Below, piece after piece: positions 56,249-64,000 of a DNA stretch of 64,000 bases. Source of the stretch: Bosea sp. NBC_00550 (GTDB lineage: Bacteria; Pseudomonadota; Alphaproteobacteria; Rhizobiales; Beijerinckiaceae); contig NZ_CP102772.1 in NCBI RefSeq assembly GCF_026020075.1, positions 3,694,501 through 3,758,500 on the forward strand, written 5' to 3'. The notes below the pieces were generated by a model. That model did no database searches. It saw only the letters and a program-made list of their open reading frames with translations, and was not told the origin of the DNA. Both the position numbers and the translations under genes were made by a program. Each line of letters opens with the position of its first letter. Position 1 is the stretch's first letter.

Positions 56249-57196
56249 CTAGAGATCGACTTCCGACAGCAAGGGGCGCCCGGCGAAGAACGTCTCGAGA
56301 TTGCCGAGCAGGAGCCGGAGTTGCCCCTGCTTGGCATCCTGCGAGCTGGCCGCGATATGCGGCGTCAGCACGACATTCTCGAGCTTGCGCAGCCGCTCCG
56401 GCACATGCGGTTCGGCGGCGAAGACGTCGAGCGCCGCACCCGCGATCCGCTTCTGTTCGAGGGCATCGCATAGTGCGTCTTCATCGATGGCGAGGCCGCG
56501 CGAGATGTTGACGACGTAGCCCTGCGGGCCGAGCGCATTCAGCACCGCGTCATCGACCGCATGACGCGTCTCGGCATTGGCGCGGACGGCGACGACGAGC
56601 ACATCGGCCCATGCGGCTAGGCCGAGCAGGCTGTCATGGAAGCGATAGGGCAGCTCCGGCTTGGCGGAGCGGTTGTGATAGCCGACCTCCATCTCGAACG
56701 CGGCGGCGCGGCTCGCGATGCGGCTGCCGATGGCGCCGAGCCCGTAGATGCCGAGCTTCCGGCCGGCGAGATCCGGCGTGTTCGCTACCGGCTCATGGCC
56801 CCGATTGCTCCAGAGACCCGCGCGTACGAAGCGGTCTCCCTGTCCGATCCCGCGCATGACGCAGAGCACGAGGCCCATGGCGAACTCCGCGACGCTGCGC
56901 GCATTGGCGTCGGCAGCGTTGCAAAGCCTGATCCCACGGGCCTTGACCGCAACGCGATCGACCCCCTCAATGCCCGTCCCATAGCAGGCGATCAGCTCGA
57001 GATTCGGCAAGGCGTCCATCAGCCCGGCGCTGGTCGGCCGCCCGCCATAGGTCAGCAGCACGCGCGCCTGTCTCGCCTCCTCGGGCACCGCAGCCGCATC
57101 GTCGCCCTCGATCGGCCCGATCACCGTATAGAGCTGCTTCACCTTCTCGATCGCGTCGTCGGCGAGACGCGGCACCATCAGAATCGTCGGCTTCAT
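56249..57196 (-). CDS. D-isomer-specific 2-hydroxyacid dehydrogenase
   Basis: 315 residues from the ATG at 57196, with GGAG upstream. NAD loop GLGAIGSRIASRA (152-164). Catalytic residues Arg233 (NISRG), Glu262 (FAAEP) and His280 (TPHIAAS) are in the expected order. The substrate could be glyoxylate, hydroxypyruvate or another 2-ketoacid. It converges on the L,D-transpeptidase with 6 bp between the stops. Confidence 0.93.
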   Translation of the reverse strand: MKPTILMVPRLADDAIEKVKQLYTVIGPIEGDDAAAVPEEARQARVLLTYGGRPTSAGLMDALPNLELIACYGTGIEGVDRVAVKARGIRLCNAADANARSVAEFAMGLVLCVMRGIGQGDRFVRAGLWSNRGHEPVANTPDLAGRKLGIYGLGAIGSRIASRAAAFEMEVGYHNRSAKPELPYRFHDSLLGLAAWADVLVVAVRANAETRHAVDDAVLNALGPQGYVVNISRGLAIDEDALCDALEQKRIAGAALDVFAAEPHVPERLRKLENVVLTPHIAASSQDAKQGQLRLLLGNLETFFAGRPLLSEVDL

Positions 57197-57435
57197 TGCA
57201 TCGCTCCAGAAGATGCTGCATCGCAACACTGCGCAGCCCCGTGCTCAACCCACATTTGCGAATGCCCCGCCATCCGCGCCGCGCATTCCCGACTTCGACC
57301 AAAGACGGCATCAAACCGTTCCAAAAGCCTGAAATGGCGCGCGTTTCCCACTCGCTCCCCGCAAAGAACCGCGTTAACCTTCCCTCGCGACACGCAACCG
57401 CCCGTGCCTCCCACGGGCCAGGAAGGGGCTACCAG

Positions 57436-57753
57436 ATGGATCACCTCGCCGACGTGAAGAAGTTCGCCAAGAAGCCGTTGAACGATGCTGCCTTCGCCGG
57501 CATGTCGAAGGCCTATGCGCTGGTGATGAGTAAGCCGGACACACGTTACGTCGCCTGTTCGGATTCGGCCGAGATCGACCGTGTCCGCGAGAACTTCCTG
57601 AAGAAGAAGCTGGGCCTGAAATCCGGCGATCTCGACGGTTCGATCAAGGCGATCTGCGAGCACATGAAGGCGGACAGGACCAAGTCGCGCCTGACTTTCT
57701 ATTATCTGCTGGCCGAGCATCACGGAAAACTCGACCTTTTCATCAAGAAATAA
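57436..57753 (+). CDS. DUF2853 family protein
   Basis: 105 residues, start at the ATG at 57436 after AGGAAGGGG. Small, basic and mostly helical: MDHLADVKKFAKKPLNDAAF at the start, and a conserved TKSRLTFYYLLAEHHGKLDL at the end. The family has unknown function. It is followed 8 bp later by a good intrinsic terminator, so it is a single-gene transcript; the 57197-57435 gap carries its promoter. Confidence 0.85.
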   Translation: MDHLADVKKFAKKPLNDAAFAGMSKAYALVMSKPDTRYVACSDSAEIDRVRENFLKKKLGLKSGDLDGSIKAICEHMKADRTKSRLTFYYLLAEHHGKLDLFIKK

Positions 57754-57760
57754 GTCCCCG

Positions 57761-57785
57761 GCCCGGCCTTCGCCGGGCATTTTTT
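57761..57785 (+). terminator. Rho-independent terminator after the DUF2853 gene
   Basis: GCCCGGC (57761-57767), loop CTTC, GCCGGGC (57772-57778), then A and a run of six T. Seven perfect pairs and the T-tract make it the clearest intrinsic terminator in the window. Confidence 0.9.
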
Positions 57786-57860
57786 CATCCGCACATCGTG
57801 GCTGAACGAATGGCGTGGCCGGCGCGGAGCCGGCCGTGAAGCCGTTCATCGCAATCGATT

Positions 57861-59165
57861 TCAATCGCGATAGAGGTCCGCCCGCGTCAGCGGCAGGCCG
57901 GACGGACCTTTTCGCCGCTTCGAGACCAGCGTCTGGTTGACCATCGCCCCGCCACGCTCGAAGGCGAGCGAGCAGCCGGCGAGATAGAGCAGCCACATCC
58001 GCGTCCGCTCCGGCCCGATCTCGGCCTCGGCTTTCGCCTTGTTGGCGTCGAGCCGCTCCCACCACAGCCGCGTCGTGCGCTGGTAGTGCTCGCGCCAGCC
58101 CTCGACGTCGTGGATCTCGAAGCCGTGGCGCTCGAGATTGGCGATCGACATGCCGAGATGGTCGAGCTCACCGCCCGGAAAGATGTAGCGCACCAGCGCG
58201 CGATATTCCGCCGGCATCTTGTTGAACGCCTTCTCGGTCTTCTTGGCGCGGCGCGAGATGGTGTGGTGCAGATAGAGCCCGCGCGGCCGCAGCAGCCGGT
58301 TCACCGCCCGGAAATAGGACGGGTGGTTGCGGATGCCGACATGCTCGAACATGCCGATCGAGGAGATCTTGTCGAACTCCCCTTCCATCTGGGTGAAGTC
58401 CTTGAGGTGGAGCGTGACCTTGCCGGCGAGCCCGAGCTTCTCGACCTTCTCTCGCGCCAGGGCGAGCTGCTCCTCCGCCAGCGTCACGCCATGCGCCTCG
58501 ACGCCGTAATGGCGCGCGGCATGGCAGACCAGCGCGCCCCAGCCGCAGCCGATGTCGAGGAAGCGATCGCCCGGCTTCAGCCGCAGCTTCCGGCAGATCA
58601 TGTCGAGCTTGTCGCGCTGGGCGCGTTCGAGATCGCCATGGTCCTCGGTGAAATAGGCGCAGGTGTAGACCATCTCCTCGTCGAGGAAGAGCCGGTAGAA
58701 ATCGTTCGAGACGTCGTAGTGATAGGCGATGTTGGCCTTGTTGGTCGCCGGCGCGCCGTCGCGCGCGATCTCGTCGCCCCTGCGATGATCGACGGCCTCG
58801 GCAGCCTTGCCCGGCGCGAAGATGAAGCGCCTGACGACGTCGAAGACCGCGCCCTTCGGGATGTCGCGCGCCAGCCGGCCGACCTTGCCGTCGGGCCGCG
58901 CCGTCGCAAGATCGAAGATCGAGCCGTTCCGGATCGAGATGCGGTCGGTGATATGCAGATTGAGCAGCGTGTCGAGCTTGGGCTTGCGGATCAGCGCGGC
59001 CAGGACGCCGGCATCGGCGATGGCGATGGCGAGCCCGTCCGATGGCCAGGCCGCCGGCACCGAACTCCCGTCCCAGAGCCGGAAGCCGAGCTTCAGGCCG
59101 AGCTTGTCATGCGCCTCGTTCAGAAGGCGGCGCAGAGCCGCGAGGCGCTTGTCGTTGCTGTCCAT
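57861..59165 (-). CDS. cfa: cyclopropane-fatty-acyl-phospholipid synthase family methyltransferase
   Basis: 434 residues from the ATG at 59165. N-terminal lipid-binding domain about 1-130, then the methyltransferase: NIAYHYDVSNDFYRLFLDEE, SAM loop FLDIGCGWGALVCHAARHYG (from 202), GMFEHVG, and FPGGELDHLG. It transfers a methylene from SAM to membrane phospholipid acyl chains. The last 60 residues are typical of the longer alphaproteobacterial forms. The gene is alone; the nearest neighbour on its strand is the DUF1674 gene. Confidence 0.92.
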   Translation of the reverse strand: MDSNDKRLAALRRLLNEAHDKLGLKLGFRLWDGSSVPAAWPSDGLAIAIADAGVLAALIRKPKLDTLLNLHITDRISIRNGSIFDLATARPDGKVGRLARDIPKGAVFDVVRRFIFAPGKAAEAVDHRRGDEIARDGAPATNKANIAYHYDVSNDFYRLFLDEEMVYTCAYFTEDHGDLERAQRDKLDMICRKLRLKPGDRFLDIGCGWGALVCHAARHYGVEAHGVTLAEEQLALAREKVEKLGLAGKVTLHLKDFTQMEGEFDKISSIGMFEHVGIRNHPSYFRAVNRLLRPRGLYLHHTISRRAKKTEKAFNKMPAEYRALVRYIFPGGELDHLGMSIANLERHGFEIHDVEGWREHYQRTTRLWWERLDANKAKAEAEIGPERTRMWLLYLAGCSLAFERGGAMVNQTLVSKRRKGPSGLPLTRADLYRD

Positions 59166-59251
59166 GACCCGAGAATCCGCTGCTTTCCGCTGCTGTTTGA
59201 ACGCAAGCTCGCAGCTTGGCAATATTCGGCGGGTCCGGGCGCGTCGGCACC

Positions 59252-59473
59252 TCAGAAGTCGCTGGCGATACCCTTCACTTCCCAGTCGTCGTAGCGCACC
59301 GGTTCGAGCCCGCCGCGTCCGTTGACCTCGCGCTGCTTCGCGACCTCGGCCGCATGCGCATCGATCGCCGCACGCCGGGCCGCCGCCTCGGCCAGCGCGC
59401 GCTGCGCGGCCGGCGACAGGCTTTTGGGCTCGGTGCCCGCCAATGGCACATCGTCGTCGACTTGGTCAGGCAT
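59252..59473 (-). CDS. DUF1674 protein, SdhAF4-like succinate dehydrogenase assembly factor
   Basis: 73 residues. The C-terminal GRGGLEPVRYDDWEVKGIAS and DF end is the conserved DUF1674 signature shared with mitochondrial SdhAF4, which helps assemble flavinylated SDHA with SDHB. The N-terminus is acidic and disordered-looking. It diverges from htpX with a 122-bp gap and is distant from the sdh operon (40589-44390). Confidence 0.9.
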   Translation of the reverse strand: MPDQVDDDVPLAGTEPKSLSPAAQRALAEAAARRAAIDAHAAEVAKQREVNGRGGLEPVRYDDWEVKGIASDF

Positions 59474-59595
59474 TTCGGCTCGTTTCCTTGCAGGCTTTCT
59501 CTTGCAGGATCAGGATCGCCCCCACCACATAGGGCACGAACCCGGCATTCGCGAGGGGGTTGCGCCCAAGCGAAGCCGACGACGAAGGGGAACCG

Positions 59596-60549
59596 ATGAA
59601 CTACGTTCGCACCGGCATGTTGATGGCAGGCCTCACCGCGCTGTTCGGCGCGGTCGGCTATCTGATCGGCGGCGGCGGCGGCATGCTGATGGCGCTCGGC
59701 TTCGCCGCCGTGACCAATCTCTTCAGCTACTGGAATTCCGACCGGCTGGCGCTCTCCGCCCATAATGCCCAGGAGGTCGACGAGCGCAGCGCGCCCGAAC
59801 TCTACCGCATGGTGCGCGACCTAGCGGCGCGCGCCGACATGCCGATGCCGCGCGTCTACCTGATCCAGGAAGACCAGCCCAACGCCTTCGCCACCGGCCG
59901 CAACCCGCAGAACGCGGCGGTGGCGGCGACGACCGGCATCCTGCGCACGCTGACCTATGAGGAACTGGCGGGCGTGATGGCGCATGAGCTGGCGCACATC
60001 AAGAATCACGACACGCTGACGATGACGATCACCGCGACCTTCGCCGGTGCGATCTCGTCGCTCGTCACCTTCGGCATGTTCTTCGGCTCGCGCGACAACC
60101 GCCCGAACTTCATCGTCCAGATCCTGCTCTCGATCCTCGCGCCAATGGCCGCGGCACTGATCCAGATGGCGATATCGCGCTCGCGCGAATACGAGGCGGA
60201 CCGGCTCGGCGGCGAGATTGCAGGCAATCCGGTCTGGCTCGCCGATGCGCTCGCCAAGATCGCCGGTGCCGTCCAGCACATTCCCAACGAGACAGCCGAG
60301 GCCAAGCCTGCTACGGCGCACATGTTCATCATCAATCCCCTGACCGGCGGCGGCATGGATAATCTGTTCTCGACCCATCCCGACACCGGCAACCGCATCG
60401 CCGCGCTGATGGAGCAGGCCAGCGCCATGGGCATCCGCCGCAGCACGGGCGGCGCGAGTTTCTCCGCCCAGACGGGCAACAGCCCCTGGGGTCAAGCCGA
60501 CGGCGGCCCTTGGGATAATACGCCCCGCCAGCCCGGACCCTGGGGCTGA
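59596..60549 (+). CDS. htpX: membrane zinc metalloprotease HtpX
   Basis: 317 residues, start at the ATG at 59596. Two N-terminal membrane helices (about 6-25 and 29-46), then HELAH (130-134) zinc motif in [15 protein letters not shown] and the third zinc ligand in [11 protein letters not shown], followed by [15 protein letters not shown]. It degrades misfolded membrane proteins; the active site is cytoplasmic. The C-terminal 30 residues are Gly/Pro/Trp-rich and variable. It precedes the RsmB-type gene by 3 bp. Confidence 0.96.
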   Translation: MNYVRTGMLMAGLTALFGAVGYLIGGGGGMLMALGFAAVTNLFSYWNSDRLALSAHNAQEVDERSAPELYRMVRDLAARADMPMPRVYLIQEDQPNAFATGRNPQNAAVAATTGILRTLTYEELAGVMAHELAHIKNHDTLTMTITATFAGAISSLVTFGMFFGSRDNRPNFIVQILLSILAPMAAALIQMAISRSREYEADRLGGEIAGNPVWLADALAKIAGAVQHIPNETAEAKPATAHMFIINPLTGGGMDNLFSTHPDTGNRIAALMEQASAMGIRRSTGGASFSAQTGNSPWGQADGGPWDNTPRQPGPWG

Positions 60550-60552
60550 AAA

Positions 60553-61917
60553 ATGGCTGAGCACCCCTCCCCCAGCCGCCCCGCGCCGGAACCCGTGGAA
60601 TCGGGACGCAGCGATGCGCCCGGACTGCCGGCGCGCCGCTTCGCCGCCACCATCATCGACGAAGTCCTGCGCGCCCGCGTCGCCCTCGATGAGACCTTCG
60701 AGCGGCTGCTGCCGGATTCGGGCCTGGATGCCGCCGATGCCGGGCTGGCACGCGCCATCGCCGTCACCGCCTTCCGACGGCTCGGAACGATCCAGCACGC
60801 CGTCGATCAGCGCCTCGAACGCGGCAGCCCGCGCAAATCCGGCCCGTTCGAGCCGATCCTGACGGCCGCGGCCGCGCAGATCCTCTTCCTCGACGTGCCC
60901 GATCATGCCGCCGTCGATCTCGCGATCCGAAATCTGCATGAGGACCTGCGCTCGGCCCGCTACGTCGCTCTCGGCAATGCCCTGCTGCGCCGCATCGTGC
61001 GCGAGCGCGACGCGATCCTGGCCGAGGCGCAGGCCGACCCCTTCCTCGACACGCCCGACTGGCTGGCCGAGAGCTGGAGCGAGACCTATGGCGAGGCGGC
61101 GGCTGCGGCGATCGCAGCGAGCCATCGCGAGGAACCCCCGCTCGACCTTTCCGTCAAGGCCGACCCTGCCCGCTGGGCGGAAGCGCTGGAGGGTATCGCG
61201 CTGCCGAACGGTTCGGTACGCCTGCGCGAGCGGCACGCCATCGCCGGGTTGCCCGGCTTCGACGAAGGCGCCTGGTGGGTGCAGGACGCCGCAGCCGCGC
61301 TGCCGGCGATGCTGCTGGCGCCGGCCCCCGGCGAGCGGATCGTCGATCTCTGCGCCGCCCCCGGCGGCAAGACCGCCCAGATCGCGGCGGCGGGAGCGAA
61401 TGTGACTGCGCTCGATCGCTCGGGCCCGCGCCTGCGCCGCCTCAAGGCCAACCTCGCGCGTCTCGGCCTGACGGCCGAGGTCGTGACCGCCGATGCGACG
61501 AGCTGGAAAGCCGAACCTTTCGACGCCGTCCTGCTCGATGCACCCTGCAGCGCCACCGGCACGATCCGGCGCCATCCCGATGTTGCCTGGACGAAGCTCC
61601 CGGACGATCGCGACCGGCTCGCAGGCTTGCAGGCGCGCCTGCTCGATGCCGCCGCCGGCCTGACCAAGCCCGGCGGGCGCCTCGTCTACTGCACCTGTTC
61701 GCTGGAAGCGCAGGAAGGCGAAGCGCAGATCGAAGCCTTTCTCGCGCGTCATCCCCAGTTTCGGCGCAAGCCCGTCGAAGCGGCGGAAATCGGCGGTTTG
61801 TCGGAAGCAATCGACGCGAACGGCGATATTCGGACCCTGCCGCACCAGCTCCGCGGCGAAACCCCGCGCCTTTCGGGATGGGCGGGATTTTACGCAAGCC
61901 GCCTGATCAGGCTATGA
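60553..61917 (+). CDS. RsmB/NOP-family 16S rRNA (m5C) methyltransferase
   Basis: 454 residues. N-terminal NusB-like helical domain about 25-150 (RRFAATIIDEVLRARVALDE), then the methyltransferase: SAM loop DLCAAPGGKTAQIAAAGANV, motif IV LLDAPCSATGTIRRHPD and motif VI VYCTCSLEAQEGE, with the two catalytic cysteines. It methylates a cytosine in ribosomal RNA; the exact base is inferred from RsmB homologues (position 967 in E. coli). Operon with htpX is likely. Confidence 0.92.
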   Translation: MAEHPSPSRPAPEPVESGRSDAPGLPARRFAATIIDEVLRARVALDETFERLLPDSGLDAADAGLARAIAVTAFRRLGTIQHAVDQRLERGSPRKSGPFEPILTAAAAQILFLDVPDHAAVDLAIRNLHEDLRSARYVALGNALLRRIVRERDAILAEAQADPFLDTPDWLAESWSETYGEAAAAAIAASHREEPPLDLSVKADPARWAEALEGIALPNGSVRLRERHAIAGLPGFDEGAWWVQDAAAALPAMLLAPAPGERIVDLCAAPGGKTAQIAAAGANVTALDRSGPRLRRLKANLARLGLTAEVVTADATSWKAEPFDAVLLDAPCSATGTIRRHPDVAWTKLPDDRDRLAGLQARLLDAAAGLTKPGGRLVYCTCSLEAQEGEAQIEAFLARHPQFRRKPVEAAEIGGLSEAIDANGDIRTLPHQLRGETPRLSGWAGFYASRLIRL

Positions 61918-62010
61918 CGGAACAGGGATTCGCGCAGTGGGACGGCGCGATTCCTCTGGCAGTATCCGCGCGGCACGGCGTCGCGCACGGGGACGGAGCA
62001 TACGGGAGAT

Positions 62011-63756
62011 TTGAGCGGCTGGTCTGAGCGACGGGGATTGGCCCAGGCCGCGATCGGACGGGCGGCGCGGCGGACCCGTGGCCAGTTCGTCGGCGCAACG
62101 CGTAGGCTCTGGCCCTTCGGGCGCAACACCGCGACCCGCCTGCTGTTCGCCCCCCACGACCTGCGCACCGCCGATCCGACGACGGCCGGCGATTTCTACG
62201 CCGGTTACTACACCTTCGCCGGCCGCACGCTGCGCAGCCATGGCGAATCCCCCTTCGATGTCGAGCCCCCGAGCGAGGCCTGGGCGGAGGCCCTGCACGG
62301 CTTCGGCTGGCTGCGCCACATGCGGGCCGCCGATACCGCGATCGCACGCGCCAATGCCCGCAGCCTGGTCGAGGATTTCATGGCCAAGCGCCGCGACCGG
62401 GACGATATCGGCCGCCGCCCGGCCGTGGCGGCCCGCCGGCTGATCGCTTTTCTCTCGCATTCCCCGCTGCTGCTCGAAGGCGCCGATCATGTCTTCTACG
62501 AGCGCTTCCTGCGCCATGTCGCGCGGCTGGCGGACCGGCTGAGCCTCGCTCTCGCCGGCGCGGTGGAAGGCGCGGATCGCCTGAACGGCCTGATCGCCGT
62601 CACGCTCGCGGCGATCTGCCTCGATGGGCAGGATGCACGCCGGCGCCGCGCCGAGACGATGCTCTCCGACGAGCTGGACGAGCAGATCCTGCCCGATGGC
62701 GGGCATCTCTCCCGCAATCCCCGCCTCCTGATCGAGCTCCTGCTCGACCTGCTGCCGCTGCGCGAGACCTTCGCCGCGCGCGGGCTGGAGCCGCCGCGCG
62801 GCGTGCTGACCGCGATCGAGCGGATGATGCCGCATCTGCGCCTGTTCCGGCATGGCGACGGTTCGCTCGCCCTGTTCAACGGCATGGGGACCACCGCCCC
62901 CGATCTGATGGCCACGCTCGCGGCTTACGACGATGCGCGCGGCCGGCCGACCGAGCATGCCGCCTATTCCGGCTACAGCCGCCTCGCCGCCGAGCGCAGC
63001 ATCGTCGTCGCCGATGCCGGCGCTCCGCCGCGCGGCGCCTATTCGGTCGAGGCGCATGCCGGCTGCCTCGCCTTCGAATTCTCCAGCGGCCCGCAGCGCA
63101 TCATCGTCAACTGCGGCGCCAGCCGCTTCGGCCCGCCCGAGCTGAAGCTTGCGGCGCGCAGCACCGCGGCCCATTCGGCCCTCGTCCTCGACGATCGCTC
63201 GAGCGCGAATTTCGGGATGGTGCTCGGCGAGATGCGGATCGTCTCCGGCCCGCGCGATGTCCGGGTCGCGCGCCAGGATGGCGCTGACGGCCCGGAATGG
63301 GTGGCGAGCCATGACGGCTATCGCCGCAGCCTCGGGGCCGTCCATACGCGCCGGCTCCTGCTCGCCCGCGACGGCGCCACGCTCTCGGGCGAAGAGGAGG
63401 TCACGTTGACCGGTGCGCGTGCCGCGCTGCAGGCCGCCGTCCGCTTCCATCTTCACCCCAATGTTCGCGCCAGCCTGGTGCGCGAAGGCAGCGGCGCGCT
63501 GCTGGCGCTCGCTTCCGGCGAAGTCTGGAGCTTCGAGGCCGGCGGGCTGCCGATCGCGATCGAGGAAAGCCTTTTTCTCGCCGCCTCCGACGGGCGCCGC
63601 CGCACCGAACAGCTCGTGGTGGCCTTCGATGCCGTGACGACGCCGCGCATCGCCTGGCGCCTGAGCCGGATCAGCACCGCCAATCCGCGCGCCGGAAAGA
63701 CCGTTGCCGCCGCCATCGCCGAGCGCGAGGCCACGGAATCCGCCCCCGACGCGTGA
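62011..63756 (+). CDS. heparinase II/III family protein
   Basis: 581 residues from a TTG with GGGAGA only 1 bp upstream, so the start is uncertain. The N-terminal alpha-toroid ([20 protein letters not shown]) and the C-terminal beta-sandwich ([40 protein letters not shown]) are typical of the family. No signal peptide is visible. In Hyphomicrobiales this protein usually lies between rsmB and purH, as here; its polysaccharide substrate is not known and the lyase activity is unproven. Confidence 0.88.
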   Translation: MSGWSERRGLAQAAIGRAARRTRGQFVGATRRLWPFGRNTATRLLFAPHDLRTADPTTAGDFYAGYYTFAGRTLRSHGESPFDVEPPSEAWAEALHGFGWLRHMRAADTAIARANARSLVEDFMAKRRDRDDIGRRPAVAARRLIAFLSHSPLLLEGADHVFYERFLRHVARLADRLSLALAGAVEGADRLNGLIAVTLAAICLDGQDARRRRAETMLSDELDEQILPDGGHLSRNPRLLIELLLDLLPLRETFAARGLEPPRGVLTAIERMMPHLRLFRHGDGSLALFNGMGTTAPDLMATLAAYDDARGRPTEHAAYSGYSRLAAERSIVVADAGAPPRGAYSVEAHAGCLAFEFSSGPQRIIVNCGASRFGPPELKLAARSTAAHSALVLDDRSSANFGMVLGEMRIVSGPRDVRVARQDGADGPEWVASHDGYRRSLGAVHTRRLLLARDGATLSGEEEVTLTGARAALQAAVRFHLHPNVRASLVREGSGALLALASGEVWSFEAGGLPIAIEESLFLAASDGRRRTEQLVVAFDAVTTPRIAWRLSRISTANPRAGKTVAAAIAEREATESAPDA

Positions 63757-63860
63757 CGTTCTGCGGCGGCGCGCTTTGCCTTTCGCGGCGCAGCATGATA
63801 GCCCGCGCGCGGCTGCTCCAAGAACCGCCTGCCCTTGCAATCCAAGCCGGACCTGACCCG

Positions 63861-64000
63861 ATGCCGAATGAACTTCGCCGCGTCGAACGCGCTCTCCTTT
63901 CCGTCTCCGACAAGACGGGGTTGATCGACTTCGCCCGCGCCCTCCACAAGCTCGGCATCGCGCTGGTCTCGACCGGCGGCACGGCCAAGGCCATCGCCGA
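63861..64000 (+). CDS. purH: bifunctional AICAR formyltransferase/IMP cyclohydrolase, 5' part (cut by window edge)
   Basis: The first 46 residues match the IMP cyclohydrolase domain of Pur[21 protein letters not shown] followed by [13 protein letters not shown], the MGS-like fold with the STGGT phosphate motif. It performs the last two steps of purine synthesis. The rest of the ~530-residue protein lies outside the window. Confidence 0.93.
   Translation, partial: MPNELRRVERALLSVSDKTGLIDFARALHKLGIALVSTGGTAKAIA

Noticed and set aside
59474..59595. Possible heat-shock (RpoH) promoter before htpX
   Set aside because: CTTGCA and a C-rich stretch are present, but spacing and the -10-like part do not fit the alphaproteobacterial RpoH consensus well enough to call it.

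Overview
The window is high-GC DNA (roughly two thirds G+C by eye) from an alphaproteobacterium of the order Hyphomicrobiales; gene content and protein style suggest Bosea or a close relative, an inference from family knowledge rather than a database match. Coding density is high. No tRNA, rRNA, CRISPR array, integrase or transposase was recognised.

Layout. 1-6387: a GntR regulator (cut by the window edge) diverges from an alpha/beta hydrolase and a peptide/nickel-type ABC importer (binding protein, two permeases, one fused double ATPase). 6507-12144: an amino-sugar locus (nagB, nagA, a divergent ROK repressor) flanked by two paralogous binding proteins without their own permeases. 12147-22567: a long catabolic locus with two Gfo/Idh/MocA oxidoreductases, a GntR/UTRA regulator, FGGY kinase, BtpA/SgcQ-family protein, SDR, ribose-type ABC importer, nucleoside hydrolase and a small unknown protein; the substrate is not known but a glycoside or nucleoside is likely. 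22722-30442: an MsbA-like exporter, a DSD1-family PLP enzyme, an unknown Rossmann-like protein, obgE, a LysR/EamA pair and the DHFR-like member of a divergent pair.

30542-38033: the HxlR partner, then a lower-GC two-gene unit (31121-32904) that looks like a nuclease-type toxin with its partner gene, then a TetR-controlled RND efflux operon with a perfect 24-bp palindrome upstream. 38227-40325: a glutamine amidotransferase-like protein and a DadA-like oxidase. 40589-48336: the succinate dehydrogenase operon sdhCDA-(membrane protein)-sdhB, followed by genes for a mesaconyl-CoA hydratase, a DUF429/threonine-dehydratase in-frame fusion and a malyl-CoA lyase/thioesterase-like protein, hinting at the ethylmalonyl-CoA pathway. 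48453-55594: inorganic pyrophosphatase, a tyrosine/dual-specificity phosphatase-like protein, and a haem-iron cluster (hmuTUV divergent from an IsdG-like haem monooxygenase and HutX) with a polysaccharide flippase-like gene at its tail. 55718-64000: an L,D-transpeptidase, a 2-hydroxyacid dehydrogenase, DUF2853, cyclopropane-fatty-acid synthase, DUF1674 (SdhAF4-like), htpX, an RsmB-type methyltransferase, a heparinase II/III-family protein and the start of purH.

Seven intergenic gaps contain ~90-110 bp palindromic repeats delimited by GTCAT...ATGAC, a different hairpin repeat lies at 25801-25848, and a 142-bp MITE-like element overlaps the end of sdhB. The best candidates for something undescribed are the 31099-32904 toxin/partner unit with its RBS-sequestering hairpin, the 12147-22567 catabolic locus, and the DUF429-dehydratase fusion.
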